Source: Opitutia bacterium
GTDB lineage: Bacteria; Verrucomicrobiota; Verrucomicrobiia; Opitutales; Opitutaceae
Assembly: GCA_016187945.1 (NCBI GenBank)
Contig: JACPIT010000009.1
Location: 186,001 to 250,000, forward strand
Direction of reading: 5' to 3'
DNA length: 64,000 nucleotides
A program made the translations under genes and the position numbers. The notes below the pieces were generated by a model. It was not told the DNA's origin and did no database searches. It saw only the letters and a list, made by a program, of their open reading frames with translations. The first letter of the stretch is position 1; every line of letters begins with the position of its first letter. Shown piece after piece: positions 23,236-30,328 of this stretch.

Positions 23236-24585
23236 TTAGAGGGCTTTGGCGGCTTTGGCTTCGCGCTCCTTGATGAGGTCTTCGATCGCCTGCTTCATGC
23301 GCTGGCCCTCGGCTTTGCCTTCGGGGGTGGCAATGGCGCGGTTGGCCGCATCGAGCGCGATGTCGAATTTCTTCAATTCGTAGGAGACGAACGCGAGAAA
23401 GAGGTAGGTGGAGTGCGGCTTGTTGCCGCCGCCTTTTTTCACGGACGCCTGGAGGTTCGGGAGCGCGTCGTCGAGTTTCTCCATCGAGTAGTAATTCTGC
23501 GCGATGAGGTATTCGAGCTGGCCGTTGGACTTCGGGAAGACCTTCGCCGCTTCCTTGAGCGTGTCGATGGCTTTGAAATCGCGGTTGAGCTGCTGGTAGG
23601 AATAAGCGAGCAGTTCCCAGTTCTTTTCCTCGTTATCGATCGAGCCGTCGTGCAGGCCCTTCTCGAGGAGTTCGGCAGCGCGCTCGTATTGGCCGATGTT
23701 GAAGTGAATGCCCACGAGGTTGAAGTTGTCCTTCGGGGTATTCATGAAGCCGTTCGCCTGGGCGCGCTCGAAGGCGAGGATGGCGCGGATGTCCTGCTGT
23801 TGCTGGAGGTAGAGCGCGGCGAGTTGCTGCCAGTAATTCTTGTTGTCGGGCTTCTGCTTGACGAGGAGCTCGAGCAACTCGACGGCCTCGGCGTTGCGAT
23901 TGAGGTGCTGCAGGCAGACGAGCTTGAGGAGGTAGAGGTTGTCCTTCGGGTGCGTCGACATGCGCATGGCTTTGTCGACGATGTCGAGGGCGCGTTTCAC
24001 CGCGGCCACGTCCGCGTGCTCGGGATCTTGCGCGGCGCGGTTGAAAATCAGGGACGCGTAGAACAGCAGAGCGTCGGGATTGGGCTTTTTGTTCAGCTTC
24101 ATCCAACGGGCCATGAAACCGTCGGCCTTGTCGTAGAAACCTGCAACGGCGCCGGGGTTCTTGCTGTTCGCGGCTTCCTGGAAGTAGAGCTGCGCAAGGA
24201 AGAACAGGAACTCGGTCGTCGTGCGATCTTCGAAGTAGGCGGGCGTGTGCGCGTCGGAGAGCTGGAGAGCCTGTTCGAGCGGCCCGATGGCGCTGGCGAA
24301 GTCGCTCTTTTGGAGGAGCGTCTGGGCCTTCACCTGCAGCAGCACGGCGGCATCGAAGCTCGTCGGGTCTTTCAGTTTGCCGATCTGCTTGTTGATCGCC
24401 TCAAGCGCGGCGTCGTAGTTTTTCGCCTCCGACGCGGTTTTGTAGGTCGTGCTGAGCACTTCGCTGGTTTCTTCCGACAGATTGTAGGGCTTGTCGGCGG
24501 ACTGGGCGAACGCGCTGCCGGCGAGCCACGCGACGACTAGGGCCGCGAGCGCACGCACGGGGAAGCGGGTGTTGAAAGAAGACAT
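23236..24585 (-). CDS. Periplasmic TPR-repeat protein of the Ton operon
   Basis: A 449-residue protein with a signal peptide (VRALAALVVAWLAGSAFA) and tetratricopeptide repeats through most of its length, for example ALEAINKQIGKLK, NAEAVELLELLVKQKPDN, QQQDIRAILAFERAQANG and YERAAELLEKGLHDG. It is predicted to be periplasmic. It sits between tonB and two coiled-coil genes with gaps of 3 and 17 bases. TPR proteins accompany exbB-exbD-tonB clusters in several phyla, where they are thought to assist the energised complex; the exact job here is inferred only. Confidence 0.85.
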   Translation of the reverse strand: MSSFNTRFPVRALAALVVAWLAGSAFAQSADKPYNLSEETSEVLSTTYKTASEAKNYDAALEAINKQIGKLKDPTSFDAAVLLQVKAQTLLQKSDFASAIGPLEQALQLSDAHTPAYFEDRTTTEFLFFLAQLYFQEAANSKNPGAVAGFYDKADGFMARWMKLNKKPNPDALLFYASLIFNRAAQDPEHADVAAVKRALDIVDKAMRMSTHPKDNLYLLKLVCLQHLNRNAEAVELLELLVKQKPDNKNYWQQLAALYLQQQQDIRAILAFERAQANGFMNTPKDNFNLVGIHFNIGQYERAAELLEKGLHDGSIDNEEKNWELLAYSYQQLNRDFKAIDTLKEAAKVFPKSNGQLEYLIAQNYYSMEKLDDALPNLQASVKKGGGNKPHSTYLFLAFVSYELKKFDIALDAANRAIATPEGKAEGQRMKQAIEDLIKEREAKAAKAL

Positions 24586-24588
24586 GGG

Positions 24589-25245
24589 TTAGGAGTCCTC
24601 GCTGAGAGTGAACGGAATATCGATCTGGCAGCGTGTGTTGACGTTGCGGCCGCCCTTCTTGCCGGGCTTGAATTTCCATTTCTGGACGGCCTGCATGGCG
24701 GGCTGCTCGAACTCGCGCTGGCTCGACTTCACCACCTGCACGGCGACGACGTCGCCGGAGGACGAGACGATGAACTCGAGCGTGACGGAGCCGGTGATGC
24801 CCGCGCGGCGCATTTCAAAAGGATAGTTGGGCGCGATCTGGGCGCGCGCGACGGGGACTTGGTCGAGATTGGCGACGTCGAAGAGATCCTTCATGCCCGC
24901 GCCGAGCTTCGTGCCGGGCTTGACAACCGGAATCGAGAGCGCGCCCTTCGCGGCGGTGAGGCCCGGAGGAGGCGGCGGCTGGAGCGGCTGCGTAAACGCG
25001 GTGACGGAAACGGACGGCACGTCGGCCAAGCTCGGCGGCGCGAGCTGGTTCGTCGGAGCGTCTTCGGTGAGCTCCTCGACGGTTTCCTCCTTCTCGGGCT
25101 CGATTACGGGCATTTCCATCTGGATCAGCTCGGTCTTCTCCTCGGCGGCTTTGTGTTTCACCGGGGGTTTGCGGTTGAAGCCGTAAAGGAACGTCGCGTG
25201 GAGCGCGATCGAGACGACCAGGCCGATGATGAGATCTCTACGCAT
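24589..25245 (-). CDS. TonB-family energy-transducing protein
   Basis: A 218-residue TonB protein: N-terminal membrane helix (LIIGLVVSIALHATFLYGF) carrying the His found in TonB anchors, an acidic and Pro-rich periplasmic linker (IEPEKEETVEELTED, PPPPPG), and a C-terminal TonB domain (YPFEMRRAGITGSVTLEFIV, VVKSSQREFEQPAMQAVQKW). It carries the proton-motive force from ExbB-ExbD to outer-membrane receptors such as the one at 53258-55651. It lies 3 bases after the second exbD. Confidence 0.93.
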   Translation of the reverse strand: MRRDLIIGLVVSIALHATFLYGFNRKPPVKHKAAEEKTELIQMEMPVIEPEKEETVEELTEDAPTNQLAPPSLADVPSVSVTAFTQPLQPPPPPGLTAAKGALSIPVVKPGTKLGAGMKDLFDVANLDQVPVARAQIAPNYPFEMRRAGITGSVTLEFIVSSSGDVVAVQVVKSSQREFEQPAMQAVQKWKFKPGKKGGRNVNTRCQIDIPFTLSEDS

Positions 25246-25248
25246 GGA

Positions 25249-25674
25249 TTATTTGCCCGTCGGGCGGGTGCGGGTTTCGACCGAGAATTTTTGGATGCCG
25301 GCTTTGCGGATTTCGTCGAGCACCAGAACAGTCGCACCGAAGCGCGCCTTCTCGTCGCCGGCGATGAGGATTTTGGGATCCTCCGTCTGCGTCTTGTAAT
25401 GCGCGATGCGGGCGGGAAGTTCCTGCATGTCGATCAGCTCGCGGTTCCAAAAAATGTTTCCGGCTTCGGAGACCTGGATGGTCGTCGGCTCGTCCTGCTT
25501 GTTGTTGGTCGAGGGAACGCCGGCAGGCAGGTCGACCGGAACGGAGTTGATGCGGTTGAGCGAGAGCGTGAACAGCACGAACGTCGCGAGAAGGAAGAAG
25601 ATGACGTCGATGAGCGGGATGATCTCAATGCGCGCCTTCTTCAGCTTCGAGACTTTGATCTTGGTGCCTTCCAT
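25249..25674 (-). CDS. exbD: Biopolymer transport protein ExbD (second copy)
   Basis: A 141-residue ExbD/TolR protein: basic cytoplasmic start, a single membrane helix (IPLIDVIFFLLATFVLFTLSL) with the essential Asp in PLIDVIFF, and a periplasmic domain ending in IQKFSVETR. It shares the membrane segment almost exactly with the neighbouring exbD but differs in the periplasmic part. It forms the proton channel with ExbB. It starts 48 bases after the first exbD stop. Confidence 0.93.
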   Translation of the reverse strand: MEGTKIKVSKLKKARIEIIPLIDVIFFLLATFVLFTLSLNRINSVPVDLPAGVPSTNNKQDEPTTIQVSEAGNIFWNRELIDMQELPARIAHYKTQTEDPKILIAGDEKARFGATVLVLDEIRKAGIQKFSVETRTRPTGK

Positions 25675-25722
25675 GTGAGTGGGTGCTTAACGGGATGACG
25701 CGCGAGGCGTCGTTTTCTTAGG

Positions 25723-26142
25723 TCAACGTGCGCGGACCTCGATGAACACTTTCGTGAAGCCAGCCTTGCGTGCCTCGTCGAAAACGTAGATCGCCTGCGC
25801 GAAGAAAGCGCGCTCGTCGCCGTTGATCAGGATGCGGCCTTCGGGGTCCGACGCCTTGAACTGCTGGAGGCGCTGGAGAAACTCGTCGAGCGTGACGAGA
25901 TCCTTGTTCCACGCGAGAGTGCCTTCGTCGGTCACCGTGATGGTGACTGAGCCGGCAGGATCGCGCGGCTCGCCAGTCTGCGTGACCGGGAGCTGAACGT
26001 TCAGGCCGTTGGATTTGTTGAGGGAAAGGGTGAACAGGACGAACGTCGCGAGCAGGAAGAAGATGACGTCAATGAGAGGAATAATCTCAATGCGCGCCTT
26101 CTTGGTGCCGCCGGGGCCTGTGCCACCACCACCGCCGTGCAT
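25723..26142 (-). CDS. exbD: Biopolymer transport protein ExbD (first copy)
   Basis: A 139-residue ExbD with a Gly-rich start (MHGGGGGTGPGG) and the same KKARIEIIPLIDVIFFLLAT helix, including the proton-carrying Asp, as the next gene. The periplasmic domain (ILINGDERAFFAQAIYVFDE) matches the family. Two different ExbD genes in one Ton operon suggest a mixed ExbD dimer. It lies 39 bases after exbB. Confidence 0.93.
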   Translation of the reverse strand: MHGGGGGTGPGGTKKARIEIIPLIDVIFFLLATFVLFTLSLNKSNGLNVQLPVTQTGEPRDPAGSVTITVTDEGTLAWNKDLVTLDEFLQRLQQFKASDPEGRILINGDERAFFAQAIYVFDEARKAGFTKVFIEVRAR

Positions 26143-26181
26143 GACAGTTTGGGTCGAGGTTACCGTGAGTGGAACGCGCCT

Positions 26182-26847
26182 TTAGCGGGCGGCGTTCTCG
26201 CTCTCGGATTTGTTGATGATGATCTCGAGCGAGTTGGAGGCGTCTTCGACTTCGTGACGGGCTTCTTCCAGGCGGGCGTTGAGATAATTGTAGGGGAGCA
26301 GGCCCGTGATGGCGATCGCGAGACCGCAAGCCGTGGCGATGAGCGCCTCGGCCACACCACCGGTGATCTGGCCGGCCGCCGAAGCGATGTCGCCGCCGGA
26401 GAGGGCGCCGAAGGTGTTCATCATGCCCGTGACCGTGCCCAGGAGGCCGAGAAGCGGGGCGGCGGTGATGCAGGTGTCGAGCGTCGGCAGGCCTTGCGAG
26501 AAGCGCTGGAGCTCCTGGTTCGCGGCGCGCGTGAATGCATTGCCGAGCGAGTGCTCCTTGTGCGTGAGCGCGTAGACGAGGATGCGGGCGACGTAGTCCT
26601 GGCTCTTCTTGCCCATCTCGACGGCGGCATCGACGTCGCGACCTTCGACCTTCTCGAGCATCTTCTCGACGACCTCGGGCTGACGGCGGGTCGCTTCACG
26701 GATGATGAAGATGATGCGCTCGACGGCGACCGTGATGAGGAGGAACGACACGAGCAGGATCGGCCACATGATGGGGCCGCCGTGCTTGAACAGCTCCATC
26801 GGAGTCTGGTTCATCAGGAACGCCAAGGGGAGGTGTGCAGTGATCAT
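26182..26847 (-). CDS. exbB: ExbB/TolQ/MotA proton-channel protein
   Basis: A 221-residue ExbB. Three membrane segments are visible: IMWPILLVSFLLITVAVERI near residue 26, APLLGLLGTVTGMMNTFGAL near 130 and ALIATACGLAIAITGLLPYN near 165; GLLGTV-GM and the Thr/Ala-rich third helix are family hallmarks. It is the first gene of the Ton operon. The AUG has no clear Shine-Dalgarno sequence. The 262 bases upstream, to the tRNA-Gln, hold no gene that I can support and should contain the operon promoter. Confidence 0.94.
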   Translation of the reverse strand: MITAHLPLAFLMNQTPMELFKHGGPIMWPILLVSFLLITVAVERIIFIIREATRRQPEVVEKMLEKVEGRDVDAAVEMGKKSQDYVARILVYALTHKEHSLGNAFTRAANQELQRFSQGLPTLDTCITAAPLLGLLGTVTGMMNTFGALSGGDIASAAGQITGGVAEALIATACGLAIAITGLLPYNYLNARLEEARHEVEDASNSLEIIINKSESENAAR

Positions 26848-27109
26848 AGTGCGATTTTTGGATTAGATTTTCCGGGATGAAGTTCTTCTGGGTGGAAAAC
26901 AGGAAAGCGCGGTCAGGAAATTGCCGCCGGGGAAAACTTAGACGCCGAGCGCACGCCTTTGTTGCAGGCCGGGCGCGTAACGGGGAGGGAGTTGAAACTA
27001 CGGGGCAAGAGGTGTGTGCGGGCGAGAGCCGATTAAGTTTGGGAATCACTTTCGCCTGTCAATGCGGTTTCTTTTTCCACGATTGCGAGAGGCCACGCAT
27101 CCGTTGTGT

Positions 27110-27183
27110 TGGCTGCCCGGCTAGGACTCGAACCTAGACAAGCAGAGTCAGAATCTGCTGTGCTACCATTACACCACCAGGCA
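27110..27183 (-). tRNA. tRNA-Gln (anticodon CTG)
   Basis: A 74-base cloverleaf starting TGCCTGGTGGTG on the minus strand, anticodon loop TTCTGAC between GCAGA and TCTGC, T-arm CTAGGTTCGAGTCCTAG, G73 and encoded CCA. Last of a three-tRNA cluster. Confidence 0.93.
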
Positions 27184-27241
27184 GTGGAAAGTGATCGTGC
27201 GCGCAGCGTGGGGTGAGCCTGCCGAGGCGTTTTCTCAAAAG

Positions 27242-27316
27242 TGGAGCCGGCGATGGGATTCGAACCCGCAACCGCCTGTTTACAAAACAGGTGCTCTACC
27301 ATTGAGCTACGCCGGC
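27242..27316 (-). tRNA. tRNA-Thr (anticodon TGT)
   Basis: A 75-base cloverleaf starting GCCGGCGTAGCTC, anticodon loop TTTGTAA between CCTGT and ACAGG, T-arm GCGGGTTCGAATCCCAT region, T73 and encoded CCA. Confidence 0.94.
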
Positions 27317-27361
27317 GTGGCGCGCTGCGCACTGGAGAATCGGAACTTCAAAAAACAAAAT

Positions 27362-27436
27362 TGGTGGCTCCCCGGGGACTCGAACCCCGAACCTACTGAT
27401 TAAGAGTCAGCTGCTCTACCATTGAGCTAGGAAGCC
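27362..27436 (-). tRNA. tRNA-Lys (anticodon CTT)
   Basis: A 75-base cloverleaf starting GGCTTCCTAGCTC, anticodon loop CTCTTAA between GCTGA and TCAGT, T-arm CGGGGTTCGAGTCCCCG, A73 and encoded CCA. First of the Lys-Thr-Gln cluster. Confidence 0.94.
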
Positions 27437-27545
27437 AGAAATCAGAGGGGCAAACGTTGGGAACGACGAAGTGGTGTCAACACCATTCCCCTATGAAACC
27501 TGGGAAATTCCTACACGACAACGCGGCTAATTTTCGCGACAAGCC

Positions 27546-28550
27546 TCACGAATTTCCCGACCACTTCGGGAGCGATAAATCGGTCGCGAGTCGCAGCCCC
27601 GGCGCCGCCGCGAGCAGACGCGGCACGACGTTGATCAGCGCCGCCACGGTCGCATCGTCGCCCGCGATTCCATTTCGGATCGTCACGTCGAGCGGCGGAC
27701 GCCCGCGCACGACGATGCGATCGTGCGGCTCCGGCGCACCGAGAAACATCGCGATGTCGAGCACCACGCGCTCCACGTCGCCGCTCGTGCCGACGACGCG
27801 CTGACGGATGCCGCACACCTTGCCCGTCGGCACGGTGAAAAACGGCGTCGCGATCTCGCGCCCGGCGAGCACCGGTTCGCCTTCCTCGACGAGACTGTCG
27901 AGCGGCCAGCCCATGGCGTGCGCCACGAGAGCGGCCGACTCGATCAAGCCCGCGTGCCCCGCCCTGCCTGCCCGCAGTTTGTCGCTGAATTCCTCCGGCT
28001 CCTGTCCGCTGCCGATTTTCGCCTGCAACGGCGCGCGTCGCGTCGCCGCATCGACGACACGCTCGACGAAAATGCTCTCCACGCTCCGGCTCACTCCGGT
28101 CAACGCGATCGGCAGCACGTCCATCACGAAGCCCGGATTTACGCCCGCTGCGACGACGCGCGCGCCGGTGTGACGGCAGAGCGCGTCGAATTCCTTCACG
28201 AGCGCCGGCTCCTTCAACGCCGGGAAAATCATCTGCTCGCACGTCGTGGCCACGCTCACGCCGAATTCCAATGCCGGCCGCATCTGCGCGAGCGTGGCCG
28301 CCGCGCTCGACGACGCCGTGTGCAAAATCACCTCCGGCGGCGCTTCGCGAAACAACGCGTCGAGATCGCGCGCCACGCGCAGCCCGTCGAGTTGACCGAG
28401 GCCGGTGATTTCCGTCAGCGGACGTCCGACCTTCGCCGGATCGTTGTCGACCGCGCCGACGACTTCGAGCCACGGCTGCTGTGCGGCGAACCGCAGCGAC
28501 TCGACTCCGATCGGCCCGAGGCCGAATTGCGCGACCTTGATTCGCTTCAT
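27546..28550 (-). CDS. NAD(P)-dependent amine dehydrogenase-like protein (2,4-diaminopentanoate dehydrogenase / DapB-like)
   Basis: A 334-residue protein with a Rossmann start (KVAQFGLGPIGVESLRFA) and the long C-terminal domain (GVNPGFVMDVLPIAL, FSDKLRAGRAGHAGL) seen in the dihydrodipicolinate-reductase-like family that includes 2,4-diaminopentanoate dehydrogenase. It probably oxidises or forms an amino acid-like substrate with NAD(P); which one cannot be told. Its ATG shares a base with the stop of the upstream metallo-beta-lactamase gene (TGATG), so the two are translationally coupled. It is not the DapB of lysine synthesis, which is shorter. Confidence 0.75.
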   Translation of the reverse strand: MKRIKVAQFGLGPIGVESLRFAAQQPWLEVVGAVDNDPAKVGRPLTEITGLGQLDGLRVARDLDALFREAPPEVILHTASSSAAATLAQMRPALEFGVSVATTCEQMIFPALKEPALVKEFDALCRHTGARVVAAGVNPGFVMDVLPIALTGVSRSVESIFVERVVDAATRRAPLQAKIGSGQEPEEFSDKLRAGRAGHAGLIESAALVAHAMGWPLDSLVEEGEPVLAGREIATPFFTVPTGKVCGIRQRVVGTSGDVERVVLDIAMFLGAPEPHDRIVVRGRPPLDVTIRNGIAGDDATVAALINVVPRLLAAAPGLRLATDLSLPKWSGNS

Positions 28551-29395
28551 CAGCTAAGAAACGGGTTGAAACGCCGCTCGTTGGCCACCGTCGAGAACGG
28601 CCCGTGCCCCGGCGCGATGAGCACCTCCGGCGCGAGCGCGGCGAGCACGCGGCGCGCGTGCTTGAGCTGCCGCTGGCAGCAAAAATAGCCGCCGCCGAGC
28701 GAGCCGGCGAAAATCAGATCGCCCGAGATCAGCAGCTCCGGTCGCTCCGGCTGCTTCGTGCATGCGACGACGTAGCAGTTGTGCTCCGCAGCGTGCCCGG
28801 GCGTGAGCAACGCCGTGATCGTGAAACCGGCGACCTCGACCGCCTGCCCTTCACCGAGAGCGAGGCAACGCGGCCAGCGTCCCGTCGGCGGGCCGTAGAA
28901 ATGATTCAGGCCGAACTCGTGCATCACGTCGTCGAGCCCGCCGATGTGCTCCGCCTCGTAGTGCGTAACGAAAACCGCGGCGAGTTTCTTGATCCGGCTC
29001 GGCCACGCGCGCTTCAGCTCCGCGCCGCTCGCACCGGTGTCGAAGAGCACGCCGGTGTCGCCGCCTTGCGAGAGGATGTAGGCGTTGGCCACGCCGACGC
29101 CGAACGGCATGCGCAACGGGAACAGGCAAAACGGCAGCGCACCGATCTTCGGCTGCGGATAGGCGCCCTGCGCGAGCGCGCAGAGGCCGACTTCGTTGAG
29201 GCCGAGCACCTGCGCGAGCCGGCTCAGCTCGGCGGGCTTGAGGTCCGGCCGATAGTCGACCGCGTCGTGGATGCGGGAGAGTTCGACGTTCGCCGCGCGC
29301 GCGACGGCGTCATACGTCAACGTCGCGTGGCGGGCGGCCTTTTCCAGGACGTCCCCCAACTCGTCTTCGAGTGGCGGTGCGACGGTGAGGTCCAT
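28550..29395 (-). CDS. Metallo-beta-lactamase-fold protein with N-terminal helical domain and altered metal ligands
   Basis: A 281-residue protein. Residues 9-78 form a small helical, HTH-like domain (LTYDAVARAANVELSRIHDA, LSRLAQVLGLNEVGLCALA). Residues 95-281 have the metallo-beta-lactamase fold: LFDTGASGAEL, VTHYEAEHIGG, TPGHAAEH (His201), SGDLIFAG (Asp226) and APGHG (His264). The usual HxHxDH is HYEAEH here (His145, Glu147, Glu149, His150), so two ligands are changed. It could be a hydrolase with a different metal or a degenerate one. The ATG at 29395 is chosen because the long upstream extension runs through a dispersed repeat and pyrE. Coupled to the next gene. Confidence 0.75.
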   Translation of the reverse strand: MDLTVAPPLEDELGDVLEKAARHATLTYDAVARAANVELSRIHDAVDYRPDLKPAELSRLAQVLGLNEVGLCALAQGAYPQPKIGALPFCLFPLRMPFGVGVANAYILSQGGDTGVLFDTGASGAELKRAWPSRIKKLAAVFVTHYEAEHIGGLDDVMHEFGLNHFYGPPTGRWPRCLALGEGQAVEVAGFTITALLTPGHAAEHNCYVVACTKQPERPELLISGDLIFAGSLGGGYFCCQRQLKHARRVLAALAPEVLIAPGHGPFSTVANERRFNPFLS

Positions 29396-29423
29396 GAGGA
29401 ATGCGCGCGCACCTTTCACCACT

Positions 29424-29508
29424 GTCATTGCGAGGAGTCCCGCATCGCCGGACGACGAAGCAATTTCGCTCGATCGTCGCGGCGCGTTTTGCGCCCCTCG
29501 CGATGACA
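29424..29508. repeat. MITE-like TGTCATTGCGAGG palindromic element
   Basis: About 85 bases bounded by TGTCATTGCGAGG (29424-29436) and CCTCGCGATGACA (29496-29508), inverted with one mismatch, and containing CGACGAAGCAATTTC. Elements with these very ends and a GACGAAGCAAT core are scattered in many unrelated bacterial genomes. It sits between the divergent starts of pyrE and the metallo-beta-lactamase gene. Confidence 0.75.
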
Positions 29509-29578
29509 CCCATGAAGGGCGGCTCGCGACCAGAAATGAATTCCATTTCGCTCCCGATTGCCACACGTTTCCGGCCCC

Positions 29579-30148
29579 ATGGATGCCGTCCAACAAGAGG
29601 TGATCGACATTTTCAAACGCACGCGTGCGCTGCTGCAAGGGCACTTCGTGCTGCGCTCGGGGTTGCACAGCGGGCATTTCTTCCAGTGCGCGCAGGTCTG
29701 CCAGAACATGCCCGCGGTCGAGCGGCTGGCGACGCTGTTGAAGGCGAAGCTTGCCGGCGTGGAGTTCACGACGGTGCTCGCGCCCGCGATGGGCGGCCTC
29801 GTCATCGGCCAGGAAGTCGCGCGGCAGTTCAAGAGCCGTTTCATCTTCGCGGAAAAGGAGAACAACGTCCTCGTCATGCGCCGCGGCTTCGCGATCGCGC
29901 CGGGCGAGAAGATTCTCGTCGTCGAAGACGTGATCACGCGCGGCGGGCGCGTGCAGGAATGCCTCGACATCATCGCGAAGGTCGGCGGCAACGCGGTCGC
30001 GGTCGCGGTGCTCGTCGATCGCAGCGAGGGCAAGGCGAAGTTCAGCGTGCCGACGGTGTCGCTGCTCGAGATGAGTTTCCCGACATACGAAGCCGACAAG
30101 CTGCCGCCGGAACTCGCGGCGATCCCCGCGAGCAAGCCGGGGAGCTGA
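29579..30148 (+). CDS. pyrE: Orotate phosphoribosyltransferase
   Basis: A 189-residue type I phosphoribosyltransferase that joins orotate to PRPP to give orotidine monophosphate. FVLRSGLHSGHFFQCAQV is typical of bacterial PyrE, LAPAMGGLVIGQEVA follows, and the PRPP loop is VVEDVITRGGRVQE. The ATG at 29579 is chosen over one seven codons earlier because homology begins there. The gene is single, with a palindrome and a terminator after it. Its substrate PRPP is made by prs, encoded nearby on the other strand. Confidence 0.95.
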   Translation: MDAVQQEVIDIFKRTRALLQGHFVLRSGLHSGHFFQCAQVCQNMPAVERLATLLKAKLAGVEFTTVLAPAMGGLVIGQEVARQFKSRFIFAEKENNVLVMRRGFAIAPGEKILVVEDVITRGGRVQECLDIIAKVGGNAVAVAVLVDRSEGKAKFSVPTVSLLEMSFPTYEADKLPPELAAIPASKPGS

Positions 30149-30168
30149 GTGCGGCGATTTTCTTTCCT

Positions 30169-30242
30169 GGAGGCGGAGCCATCAGCCCCGCGCAGTGAAG
30201 GCTTCGCCGCGGCAAACCCGCGGCGCTGATGGCCCCGCCTCC
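30169..30242. repeat. Inverted repeat after pyrE
   Basis: GGAGGCGGAGCCATCAGC (30169-30186) and GCTGATGGCCCCGCCTCC (30225-30242) are complementary with one mismatch; between them lies a second hairpin around CCCGCG/CGCGGC. It begins 20 bases after the pyrE stop. Confidence 0.65.
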
Positions 30243-30265
30243 AATGGAGAGGCACCGAGAACAAC

Positions 30266-30299
30266 AAAAAGGCGCGCCGGGTGGCGCGCCTTCGTTTTT
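30266..30299. terminator. Bidirectional terminator between pyrE and degP
   Basis: AAAAAGGCGCGCC (to 30278) and GGCGCGCC (30283-30290) form an 8-pair stem with A5 before and TTCGTTTTT after. It serves both convergent genes. Confidence 0.85.
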
Positions 30300-30328
30300 G
30301 GGCGGAGTCTTTTCCCGGTGCGCGGTGC

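Noticed and set aside
29396-29677. N-terminal extension of the metallo-beta-lactamase protein
   Set aside because: It would run through the dispersed repeat and into pyrE; the ATG at 29395 begins the recognisable domain.
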